From Emergencia sp. (lineage in GTDB: Bacteria > Bacillota > Clostridia > Peptostreptococcales > Anaerovoracaceae), in NCBI GenBank assembly GCA_022767345.1, contig JALEOD010000064.1, forward strand, positions 1-60,608: 60,608 bases of DNA, given 5' to 3'. Within the stretch, counting starts at the first letter, position 1, and each line of letters opens with the position of its first letter. A program made the translations under genes and the position numbers. Under the pieces are notes generated by a model. It was not told the origin of the DNA. It saw only the letters and a program-made list of their open reading frames with translations, and made no database searches. Shown piece after piece: positions 33,985-40,786 of this stretch.

Positions 33985-35016
33985 TTACTTTTCCTGACTG
34001 ATGTTTTTCTTTTTGTTCTTTTCCCTGTAATACGCCTTTGGCGTAACTCCAATTTGATAAAGCACGTTGCCCCAGGAACCGCATTTCTCCTGCAACTCCT
34101 GCCGGAGCTGCCTTGGCACTTCCTTTTTCATCGGAATTTTTCCGTTCTGCAAATAGAGATTCCTGACCTGTCTGAGGCGTCTTCTGTCATCTTCGTCCAG
34201 ATTCAATACTTTATAATAACATCCATAGAGACTGTCGGAATGGCATTTCCTGTTTTCATCCATCCTGTGGTCGATATAGATATCATGAAACGGCTCCATC
34301 CTGAGCACCGGTTCCAAATCAATCTGAAACAGCGCATTGCGCCAGGAGCCGCATCGCTCTGTAAGGGCATGTTTGACTGCCGGATCGATTTCACCATGGA
34401 GAGGACTTCTTCCTATCTCATAGGCGAATGCCCTGACCGTTTCCAACATATTCACATATTCAGCTTCCAAATCCGGAATTTTATGGACCGCCTGTTTAAA
34501 AAACTCAGAGTCCAGCTTTGCCGCTTTAATCACAGAAGTCCAGCCGCTGTAATACTTTTTCATTTCCCTGCAAACTTCCGGCAAATCCCTGGGATGCGGA
34601 ATTTTCCCAATTTCCAGAGCTTTTTCCCTGACCGCGGCAAGAAGGGCTTCTTTATGTTCCCGCTCTTTTTCCATCTGCTCCATCGTTTTTCCGCCCTTGC
34701 CTGCTGATGCGGAAAGTCCTGCAGCACGAAGGGCATAAGGCCATTTAGCGAATCGATGCTTAATATAGTCACGAAGCACCCAGAAAACCTCTCCCTGAGT
34801 AGGACCATACCCCAGTTCCCTGGCTAAGCGCCTTAAATAAGCGAGCAACTCTTCATCAGAAAAACTTTGATAGACGCATCTGCCCTGCGGGCTTGCCAGT
34901 GCATAATCCCGCCAGACTGCGGATGTTCTGTCGTTCTGTCCATATTGTTTGTCGGGATTTCGGCTGACTTCTTCTATCAGACTTTTCTTTCTCTGCTCTA
35001 ACTCTCTTACTTCCAC
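33985..35016 (-). CDS. Protein with four homing-endonuclease-associated (HNR-like) repeats; putative DNA-binding protein
   Basis: A 343-aa basic protein built from four imperfect 45-50-residue repeats at about 54-102, 122-168, 189-234 and 279-324. Each shows a helix, then G-x-x-P-x-x-x-E/D-[VIL], then a second helix ending in W-x-x-[AV]-L/I-x-x-[AI]-[GKD]-L/V (for example CGSWRNALFQIDL and CGSWGNVLYQIGV). This pattern fits the HNR domain found beside homing nucleases and in clostridial DNA-binding proteins, but no nuclease motif is present. The start is GTG at 35016 with GAGGAG 8 nt upstream. It is the first gene after the cobalamin riboswitch terminator and 12 nt ahead of cbiK, so it is made only when B12 is low. 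A regulatory role is inferred. Confidence 0.75.
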   Translation of the reverse strand: MEVRELEQRKKSLIEEVSRNPDKQYGQNDRTSAVWRDYALASPQGRCVYQSFSDEELLAYLRRLARELGYGPTQGEVFWVLRDYIKHRFAKWPYALRAAGLSASAGKGGKTMEQMEKEREHKEALLAAVREKALEIGKIPHPRDLPEVCREMKKYYSGWTSVIKAAKLDSEFFKQAVHKIPDLEAEYVNMLETVRAFAYEIGRSPLHGEIDPAVKHALTERCGSWRNALFQIDLEPVLRMEPFHDIYIDHRMDENRKCHSDSLYGCYYKVLNLDEDDRRRLRQVRNLYLQNGKIPMKKEVPRQLRQELQEKCGSWGNVLYQIGVTPKAYYREKNKKKNISQEK

Positions 35017-35141
35017 TTTGATTTCTCCTCAGCAAATTTTAACTATTTTCTGAATGAAAAAGTCGCCTGCGCCGATTTTTCTCATCGACAGACTTTCTTG
35101 TTATGCAGAAAATATCGGACAATGGACATTTCCTGTATAAT

Positions 35142-35175
35142 AAAAAAACTGCAGCACAATAAGAATATGCTACAG
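35142..35175 (-). terminator. Riboswitch-controlled transcription terminator of the cobalamin operon
   Basis: Minus strand: CTGTAGCA (35168-35175) and TGCTGCAG (35149-35156) form an 8-bp stem with an 11-nt loop, followed by seven T (35142-35148). It lies between the aptamer and the first gene, 126 nt before the GTG, as expected for an expression platform that ends transcription when cobalamin is bound. Confidence 0.85.
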
Positions 35176-35199
35176 CCCGTATTTTCTGTATCTGTTTTT

Positions 35200-35385
35200 A
35201 GGATGCCTGATAACCGTCAGGCTGATTTCCCGTATTTCATGCAGGTCTTCTGGCTCAGATATCCTCATCATACACACCTTCCCAGACCTGTTGTCCAGTG
35301 GTATATCGGCATGACTCCTTCCTTACAGCGGCGGCAACCGCACAGGATTTACACCTGTTTCCCTCTTTGCTGTTAAAACAGACAA
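35200..35385 (-). ncRNA. Cobalamin riboswitch controlling the corrin biosynthesis operon
   Basis: Read on the minus strand, the conserved elements appear in order: AGGGAAACAGGTG (35349-35365), AATCCTGTGCGG, GCCGCCGCTGTAAGG (35320-35335), the B12 box as ACCACTGG (35296-35303), GGGAAGGTG, and GAGCCAGAAGACCTGC (about 35240-35256). A further hairpin GCCTGA-TCAGGC (35204-35221) lies between aptamer and terminator and could act in the switch. The B12 box differs by one base from GYCACTG. Adenosylcobalamin binding is expected to stop transcription of the 21 genes that follow. Confidence 0.93.
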
Positions 35386-35442
35386 GAAATACTTGTCATT
35401 CAGTTGTTGATTCATTGATGTTACGAATTCTCGTATGTGGAT

Positions 35443-35471
35443 ATTATACCATACAAAATGCTGTTTGTATA
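35443..35471 (-). promoter_or_regulatory. Promoter of the cobalamin biosynthesis operon
   Basis: Minus strand: -35 TATACA (35466-35471), 17-nt spacer, -10 TATAAT (35443-35448). Transcription would start near 35436, about 50 nt before the aptamer. Confidence 0.75.
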
Positions 35472-35498
35472 GAAAAATTTTTTGCTGCTATCCCCCGC

Positions 35499-35528
35499 TT
35501 GACAAAATATGGTCTCCGGTAATATAAT
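35499..35528 (+). promoter_or_regulatory. Promoter of cbiMNQO
   Basis: Plus strand: perfect -35 TTGACA (35499-35504), 18-nt spacer, perfect -10 TATAAT (35523-35528). It is divergent from the biosynthesis promoter; the two -35 boxes are only 27 nt apart. Confidence 0.8.
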
Positions 35529-35539
35529 GAGGTGACAAT

Positions 35540-35715
35540 TGAATGTATGAGGGTCCCTTTCGAAGGGGCAAAAGAGAAGCAGGTGAAAGTCCTGCACGGT
35601 CACGCCGCTGTAATGACGTAGCCCTGTCTTATTTATGTCACTGGGAAACTGGGAAGGCAAGATAAGGGCGCCCGATGTCTGAGTCAGAAGAACTACCTAA
35701 ATACAGCCAATTTAC
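35540..35715 (+). ncRNA. Cobalamin riboswitch controlling the cobalt transporter operon
   Basis: Conserved elements in order on the plus strand: GAGGGTCCCTTTCGAAGGGG (P2/P3 start), GCAGGTGAAAGTCCTGCACGG (split 35579-35600), CACGCCGCTGTAATGACG, the B12 box GTCACTGGG (35637-35645), CTGGGAAGGC, and TCTGAGTCAGAAGAACTACC (35677-35697). It is a full-length aptamer followed by a terminator at 35788-35811 and the cbiM gene, so binding of cobalamin should switch off cobalt uptake. Confidence 0.94.
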
Positions 35716-35787
35716 ACAGGTTACGAACGATGACCGGGTGTGAACACGAAAAGGAAAGTATCTTTCGCATACTTTTCTAACGCTGCA

Positions 35788-35811
35788 CCTGTCATACTGA
35801 CAGGCTTTTTT
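35788..35811 (+). terminator. Riboswitch-controlled terminator before cbiM
   Basis: CCTGTCA (35788-35794) pairs with TGACAGG (35798-35804) around a TAC loop, followed by CTTTTTT. It lies 75 nt after the aptamer and 127 nt before the cbiM start, the normal arrangement of an expression platform. Confidence 0.88.
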
Positions 35812-35937
35812 ATTGTGTAGGAAATAGAGGGAAAGCCTACTGCTGAAAAGAATCAGCGCCGCCGACTTTCTTACTTCCGCGGATTTACAGTGTTTCGTGT
35901 TTTGTTCATTTCGTTTATTCAAGAAAGGAGACACTTT

Positions 35938-36687
35938 ATGACAAAAAGGCAAAAACTATTTTTATCAATTGTAACAATTTTTTCACTGGTCTTCGGCGTG
36001 GTTCCCACAGCCAGCGCGATGCACATCATGGAGGGCTACCTGCCCGGAACCTACTGTCTGGTATGGGGCGCAGTGTGTATTCCATTTCTCGTTTGGGGCT
36101 TTTTCTCTATTAAAAACACCCTTACGGGCAATAGAAAAATCATCACGGTTCTCGCCATGGCAGGCGCATTTATCTTTGTAATTTCCTCATTGAAAATTCC
36201 GTCTGTTACGGGAAGCTGTTCGCATATGACAGGAACCGGTCTTGGCGCAATCCTGTTCGGACCTGCTGCTGTCAGCATTTTAGGGATTATCGTCCTGCTA
36301 TTTCAGGCAATTCTGCTGGCGCACGGCGGCCTTACCACCCTTGGCGCAAACACCTTTTCCATGGCTATTGCAGGGCCGTTCATCACCTATGGCGTCTATA
36401 AGCTGTGCGAAAAACTAAAGGTAAATAAAATGTTTTCAGTATTTCTGGCTGCCGCCTTAGGCGATTTACTTACATACTGCATTACAAGTCTGCAGCTGGC
36501 GCTGGCTTACCCTTCAGAAGTCGGCGGCATCAGCGCTTCTTTAGTAAAATTCATGGGTATCTTCGCAACGACACAAGTACCCCTTGCCATCGTAGAAGGC
36601 ATTTTAACGGTTATTATCGTCATCGGTTTAGAATCCTTTGCGAAACCTGAACTGAAATCAATTGGATTTATCAAGGAGGGAAAATAA
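35938..36687 (+). CDS. cbiM: Cobalt ECF transporter S component CbiM
   Basis: Membrane protein that binds Co2+ and passes it through the CbiMNQO complex. The 249-aa product starts at ATG 35938 (AGGAGA 8 nt upstream; the in-frame start at 35890 lacks this). It has a signal-peptide-like leader of about 26 residues ending in TASA, directly before MHIMEGYLP, the N-terminal metal-binding His motif of mature Cbi[28 protein letters not shown] and [22 protein letters not shown] are further family marks, with about seven membrane segments. Confidence 0.96.
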   Translation: MTKRQKLFLSIVTIFSLVFGVVPTASAMHIMEGYLPGTYCLVWGAVCIPFLVWGFFSIKNTLTGNRKIITVLAMAGAFIFVISSLKIPSVTGSCSHMTGTGLGAILFGPAAVSILGIIVLLFQAILLAHGGLTTLGANTFSMAIAGPFITYGVYKLCEKLKVNKMFSVFLAAALGDLLTYCITSLQLALAYPSEVGGISASLVKFMGIFATTQVPLAIVEGILTVIIVIGLESFAKPELKSIGFIKEGK

Positions 36688-36688
36688 T

Positions 36689-37018
36689 ATGGACAAGAAG
36701 AAATCTAGAAAAGGCCTTGTAGTTCTGCTTCTGATTCTGGCAATTCTCATCGCAGTAGTTCCCTTCCTAATGCTCAAGGACGCTGAGTTCGGCGGCTCTG
36801 ACGATGCTGCCGGCGGCGTTGTGGAAGAAATTCAGGGCGGCGAATACGAGCCTTGGTTTACACCGATTCTGGAAAGTTATCTGGGCGGTGAAATTCCCGG
36901 AGAAATCGAAAGCTTAATTTTCTGCATACAGACCGGCATCGGCGTAGGCATCCTCGCCTTCTTTATGGGTCGGTTTTATGAAAGAAAAAAATGGATGAAG
37001 GATGAAAAGGAAGAATAA
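36689..37018 (+). CDS. cbiN: Cobalt transport accessory protein CbiN
   Basis: A 109-aa protein with two membrane helices (about 9-29 and 83-101) and an external loop containing EFGGSDDAAG and YEPWFTPILE, as in CbiN, which helps load Co2+ into CbiM. Start ATG 36689 has AAGGAGGG 8 nt upstream and overlaps the cbiM stop region by none; an in-frame start at 36662 lies inside cbiM and is not needed. Confidence 0.93.
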   Translation: MDKKKSRKGLVVLLLILAILIAVVPFLMLKDAEFGGSDDAAGGVVEEIQGGEYEPWFTPILESYLGGEIPGEIESLIFCIQTGIGVGILAFFMGRFYERKKWMKDEKEE

Positions 37019-37025
37019 ATAAATT

Positions 37026-37802
37026 ATGATTATTGTAGATAAGCTGTGCTATTTATCAAAACTCAGATACGTAAACCCTATGGAAAAGTTTGTTTTTGCA
37101 ATGCTGACGCTCATTTTCTGCATCGTCAGTCGTTCCATTGTAATGGGCATTCTTACCATTGCGGTCAACAGCTGGCTGACCATTGTTCGCGGCGGTATTT
37201 CCGCCGCCAGATACAGAAATCTGATGATGGTTCCCCTGGCCTTTCTTCTGCTGAGTACTGCTGCCATTATCATCAACATCAGCAGGCAGCCTCTTGAGGC
37301 CTTTGCAATTCCCATCGGAAACTGGTACATCACTGGAAGTTTTGCAGGTATCGTCCATGGAGCACAGCTTATCATCACGGCACTGGCCTCTGTATCATGC
37401 CTGTATTTTCTGTCCTTCAACACGACTATGACAGATATTCTCAGTGTGCTGAGAAAGCTTCACGTGCCTGCTCTGATGGTCGAGCTGATGCTGCTGATTT
37501 ACCGCTACATCTTTGTGCTGCTGGACGTAGCCTACTACATCTCCACTTCACAAAACGCAAGACTTGGTCACAAGGATTTTAAAACCTCGATGAAATCCTT
37601 TGCGGCTATGGTGCAGGCACTGTTTATCAGAGCTATGAAACGTTCCAGAAATCTTTATGACGCCATGGAGTCCAGAGGATACGATGGAGAAATAAAGGTT
37701 TTGGAAGAGAGCCATCCAATCAGCAGACGAAATATCTGTTATATTGCCCTTTACGAAACTGCCCTCTTGATGTTTACATTGTGGTTCAAATTATGGAGAT
37801 AG
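37026..37802 (+). CDS. cbiQ: Cobalt ECF transporter T component CbiQ
   Basis: Transmembrane coupling protein of the cobalt transporter. The 258-aa product has about five membrane segments, the cytoplasmic coupling helices with the two Ala-Arg-Gly-like motifs (QNARLGHKDFKTS and DAMESRGYDGE; the second is the standard A/S-R-G) and the LSFNTTMTDILSVLRKLHVP segment. The ribosome binding site AAGGAAG overlaps the end of cbiN at a rather long spacing of 13 nt. Confidence 0.94.
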   Translation: MIIVDKLCYLSKLRYVNPMEKFVFAMLTLIFCIVSRSIVMGILTIAVNSWLTIVRGGISAARYRNLMMVPLAFLLLSTAAIIINISRQPLEAFAIPIGNWYITGSFAGIVHGAQLIITALASVSCLYFLSFNTTMTDILSVLRKLHVPALMVELMLLIYRYIFVLLDVAYYISTSQNARLGHKDFKTSMKSFAAMVQALFIRAMKRSRNLYDAMESRGYDGEIKVLEESHPISRRNICYIALYETALLMFTLWFKLWR

Positions 37803-37823
37803 AAGTTTTAGATAGGAGTTGCC

Positions 37824-38663
37824 ATGAAAGATATTATTATTAAAGCAGACAATTTATATTTTTCCTACGACGATGAGAAAAGCTATTCCTTAAACGGTCT
37901 CAGTCTGGAAATTGAGCGAGGCCGCAAAGTTGCTTTTATGGGAGCCAACGGCGCCGGAAAATCTACGTTTTTTCTGTGTTTAAACGGCATCCACAAACCT
38001 TCTCAGGGCACCCTCTATCTGGATGGAAAGCCTGTGGATTACAGTAAAAAAGGGCTTTTAGACCTTCGCGGCAAAGTCGGCATCGTCTTCCAGGACCCTG
38101 ATAATCAGCTGTTTTCCGCCTCAGTAACTCAGGAAATTTCCTTCGGCGCTCTGAACATGGGGCTAAGCGAAGAAGAAGCGCGCAGAGAGGTGGCAGAAGT
38201 CATCGAAACCTTGGAAATTACAGATTTTCAGAATAAACCCACCCACTCCCTTTCCGGCGGACAGAAAAAGCAGGTTTCCATCGCAGACGTTTTAGTCATG
38301 CATCCGGAAATTATCATTTTAGATGAGCCGGCCTCTTCCCTTGACCCCAAGCATACAGTCATCGTCAACAGAATTGTAGACATGCTGGTAGAACAAGGCA
38401 TCACAGTCCTCATGTCCACCCATAACGTAGACTACGCTTTAGAATGGGCTGATGAAATCGTATTGATTGCAGGCGGCAAAACACTGATGCACGGCACCCC
38501 TGTCGAAGTATTTTCCAGTGACAGCATTTTAGAACAGACCAATCTAAAAAAGCCCGCTGCCATGGAACTCTTTGAAAGCCTCGTCAAAAAAGGCATTCTG
38601 TCACCGGATTTGCCGGTTCCAAAATGCCTGAAAACTCTTGAGGAATATATTAGCGCGGTGTGA
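37824..38663 (+). CDS. cbiO: Cobalt ECF transporter ATPase CbiO
   Basis: ATP-binding subunit of the cobalt importer. The 279-aa protein has Walker A GANGAGKST (about 40-48), Q-loop VFQDPDNQLFSASV, the signature LSGGQKKQVSIADVL, Walker B IIILDEPASSLD and the switch His in MSTHNVDYA. Last gene of the operon; TAGGAG lies 6 nt before the start. Its last 14 nt overlap the end of the convergent 149-aa gene, and no terminator hairpin is visible between them. Confidence 0.95.
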   Translation: MKDIIIKADNLYFSYDDEKSYSLNGLSLEIERGRKVAFMGANGAGKSTFFLCLNGIHKPSQGTLYLDGKPVDYSKKGLLDLRGKVGIVFQDPDNQLFSASVTQEISFGALNMGLSEEEARREVAEVIETLEITDFQNKPTHSLSGGQKKQVSIADVLVMHPEIIILDEPASSLDPKHTVIVNRIVDMLVEQGITVLMSTHNVDYALEWADEIVLIAGGKTLMHGTPVEVFSSDSILEQTNLKKPAAMELFESLVKKGILSPDLPVPKCLKTLEEYISAV

Positions 38664-39099
38664 GTTTGGACTTTTGCCAGTGAATTGATTTAAGTTCTTC
38701 TATGGCATATGCCGGATCCATAGAATGAAACAGCAGATAATTTCGCTTCATTACCTTAAAAGGGGCTGTTTTATAAATCTTTTTACTGGCAATATTTTCA
38801 TAATAATGCCAGTAGCGATAAATATAACCCGTCCAGTACAGCATTTCCTTTTCATCAGGCTGCCGCTCTTCTGCAGCATTTTGATTCTCTGCGGGGGAAA
38901 GCCCTACATTTTCCGCAATCTCATCAAGAAGATATTCTTCTCCCGCCCACTGCATAGGATTATATCTGGAATCAAGCGCTTCGGCAGTCTCTGATTTCAT
39001 AAAAGCAGCCACGAATGCTGTGGTATCATATTGTTTTTCTGCCGCCAATACAAAAAGTCTTCCCTGAATATCGCACATTTTCAGTTCCAGCAGATTCAC
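38650..39099 (-). CDS. Partner protein of the XRE/ART gene (possible antitoxin or accessory)
   Basis: A 149-aa acidic, soluble protein. It begins at GTG 39099, overlapping the stop of the upstream gene (GTGA), with GGAGGGG 8 nt before it. The part FVAAFMKSETAEAL..QWAGEEYLLDEIAENVG resembles, weakly, the DUF3791 family that often accompanies DUF3990 proteins; the second half (LYWTGYIYRYWHYYENIASKKIY) has many aromatic residues and I do not recognise it. The tight coupling suggests that it works with, or neutralises, the ART-like protein. Its 3' end overlaps cbiO by 14 nt. Confidence 0.6.
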   Translation of the reverse strand: MNLLELKMCDIQGRLFVLAAEKQYDTTAFVAAFMKSETAEALDSRYNPMQWAGEEYLLDEIAENVGLSPAENQNAAEERQPDEKEMLYWTGYIYRYWHYYENIASKKIYKTAPFKVMKRNYLLFHSMDPAYAIEELKSIHWQKSKLTPR

Positions 39100-39974
39100 T
39101 GCGACTTCCCCTCCTTTGCCTGTTCTAAAATCTCATCAAAGAAAAGCCCCTGTCTGCGGTAGCTTTTACATGCTTCATTTGCAAGGGAAACGCCGCGCAT
39201 GCGGTTTTCTTCTGCCATGTCCTTGATAAACTGCTTTTCTAAATAGGACAAAGGAATTTCTCTTTCTATGCGAACAGCACCGCAGCCTTTCTCAGAAATC
39301 GCCACGTATTGTTTACCCAGCTGCAAAACGGACAGGCTATACACAAGGGCCAAATCTGTTATATTTCCAATAAAAAAATTATCAATTACATAAAACATGC
39401 GGTCGTTTGCTATACTTCCTATAACTAAATCCTTGCTTACGGTCATTTGACTGTACTTTCTGTAAAAGTCCGTATCCCTGATTTCCTCCATCTTGCCCCT
39501 GTGATAAGCAACCAGCATGGCCCAGTCAATGTCTGCCGGGACATACAGAATGTCCAAATCATCGACGGCGATAGATAGAATATATAATACCGCATTCTCA
39601 TAATCGCAAATTAATGTCAGCGCCTGATTCGGATCCGTTTCCATATAAAACCCTTTTCCAAAATCGCACTGCTTTCTGCTGGAGGGAATTATCTTCCCAT
39701 CAATACCGGACTTTGAACCGTGATAAAGTATTACCCGGTTTTCATCCCTGTCTATCTCACTGCGAATCTCAGAAACTTCGGCAAGAATCATATCATATAC
39801 CGGCACATTTCTCTCTTTGCAAAACGCATAGAGACTTGTCTGCGCCAGCCTGTTAGGCTCAGCATGACCGTTCTCCCACCGATTTACCGTCGCAAAACTG
39901 ATGTTGAGCTGCTTGGCAAACTCTGCCTGACTCAGCTTCAAGTAAGTTCTGATTCTCTTTAAAAGATTTTTCAT
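39096..39974 (-). CDS. XRE helix-turn-helix fused to an ADP-ribosyltransferase-like (DUF3990) domain
   Basis: A 292-aa fusion. Residues about 3-56 are a Cro/CI-type helix-turn-helix (LSQAEFAKQLNISFATVNRWE). Residues about 80-235 match DUF3990: VILYHGSKSGIDG (84-93), CDFGKGFYMETDPNQA (103-118), and LVYSLSVLQLGKQYVAISEKG near the end. The YHGS and FGKGFY motifs are those of the ADP-ribosyltransferase fold (NAD binding), so the protein may modify a target using NAD. The helix-turn-helix suggests autoregulation. AGGAG lies 9 nt before ATG 39974 and a strong promoter precedes it. Together with the overlapping 149-aa gene it has the layout of a toxin-antitoxin or defence cassette; activity is not shown. 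Confidence 0.72.
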   Translation of the reverse strand: MKNLLKRIRTYLKLSQAEFAKQLNISFATVNRWENGHAEPNRLAQTSLYAFCKERNVPVYDMILAEVSEIRSEIDRDENRVILYHGSKSGIDGKIIPSSRKQCDFGKGFYMETDPNQALTLICDYENAVLYILSIAVDDLDILYVPADIDWAMLVAYHRGKMEEIRDTDFYRKYSQMTVSKDLVIGSIANDRMFYVIDNFFIGNITDLALVYSLSVLQLGKQYVAISEKGCGAVRIEREIPLSYLEKQFIKDMAEENRMRGVSLANEACKSYRRQGLFFDEILEQAKEGKSQ

Positions 39975-40017
39975 AGAGTGTCTCCTGGCGGTTTATATAA
40001 CATTTATTATTAATTTT

Positions 40018-40045
40018 ATTATAGCTAATATTATATTTTTGTCAA
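40018..40045 (-). promoter_or_regulatory. Strong promoter of the XRE/ART cassette
   Basis: Minus strand: TTGACA (40040-40045), 16-nt spacer, TATAAT (40018-40023), both perfect. The region before the ATG is very AT-rich with short repeated TTATTA elements that could be the operator of the XRE protein. Confidence 0.75.
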
Positions 40046-40125
40046 TGCGCGGGGAATGTTTTCTCACGACAAACGCATGAAAAGCTGCTAACACGAGATT
40101 TTAGTACCTATTCCATTATTTTGCA

Positions 40126-40332
40126 AAAAAGGTATCAAAAATCAGGAGTTATTTCATACTAACTAAAAGGTTCTGAGCAAATTAACCAAAATAGAATTGA
40201 ACTTCTTCGTTCTTATTCGTGCTTTTTTGTTTTCTAAGCGGATATTTTCATAAAAACTTGCCATATTATGAAATCTAATTCCTCCATTCCCATATAATGG
40301 ATATCACCGTTTAAATGATTTGATACCTTTTT
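40126..40332. mobile_element. Possible MITE-like element with 14-bp terminal inverted repeats
   Basis: AAAAAGGTATCAAA (40126-40139) and its exact complement (40319-40332) bound a 207-bp non-coding segment. The inner flanks are also similar (ATCA after each arm). No clear target-site duplication is visible, and no transposase is inside, so it could also be a degraded insertion or chance pairing of AT-rich sequence. Confidence 0.35.
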
Positions 40333-40353
40333 CTAAAAAAATACTAAAAAGTA

Positions 40354-40467
40354 CTAATAATGTGTTTCATACGTTTGCCGTAACGATTTTCTTAATATTT
40401 TCTCTTCCTGATACAAGTAGGTACAAAACGCCTGAATCAAGTCCGCAGTCAAAATTCTTTCTTCCAT
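40354..40467 (-). pseudogene. Truncated tyrosine-recombinase N-terminus (37 codons)
   Basis: A 37-codon frame with a very good ribosome binding site (AAAGGAG, 9 nt before ATG 40467). It reads MEERILTADLIQAFCTYLYQ then EEKILRKSLRQTYETHY. The first 23 residues look like the start of the SAM-like core-binding domain of phage integrase/XerC-type recombinases (normally followed by SENTIEKYLRD); the similarity stops after EEK. So it is probably a deleted integrase remnant whose translation start survived. Next to it lies the possible MITE, which supports a scar of mobile DNA. It could instead be a real small peptide. Confidence 0.4.
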
Positions 40468-40498
40468 TTTCACTCTCCTTTATTTGAATCCTATAAAA

Positions 40499-40733
40499 AT
40501 GCATATATAACAAAAAAACTCCTAAAATATGCACAACTTTGTGATTTCACGTGCATATTTTCAGGAGTTTTTTCGATTATACGTATAACTATATGTAAAT
40601 TTAGTCAATCCTCAGTTAAAATTCTTTGTAAACGACATGGATTTGCTTCAGAAAATGCATATATTTGAAGTTTTACTGCAAAATATGCACATCAATGTGC
40701 ATATTTTAAGCGTTTCTTTAAAATATATGCACA
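40499..40733. repeat. Repeat island C: palindromes built on AAAATATGCAC
   Basis: Seven occurrences of ATGCATAT/ATATGCAC-type motifs. Two large structures stand out: a hairpin at 40513-40573 in which AAAAAACTCCT plus AAAATATGCAC pairs with GTGCATATTTT plus AGGAGTTTTTT (22 bp with one bulged C, 16-nt loop), and a perfect palindrome at 40680-40707 (13-bp arms AAAATATGCACAT, 2-nt spacer). The first is flanked by T/A tracts and could also end transcription in both directions. The motif is shared with island A at 5.6 kb. No gene is seen in this stretch. Confidence 0.7.
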
Positions 40734-40786
40734 CCGCCCAGTTAGGCTTGCGGCGGCAGCTCACAACAGCTCTCAGCAGCTACAGC

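Noticed and set aside
33454-34707. A 417-codon open frame on the plus strand
   Set aside because: It lies antisense to cbiK and the HNR-repeat gene, has no family motif, no ribosome binding site and a Phe/His/Cys-rich composition typical of a shadow frame.
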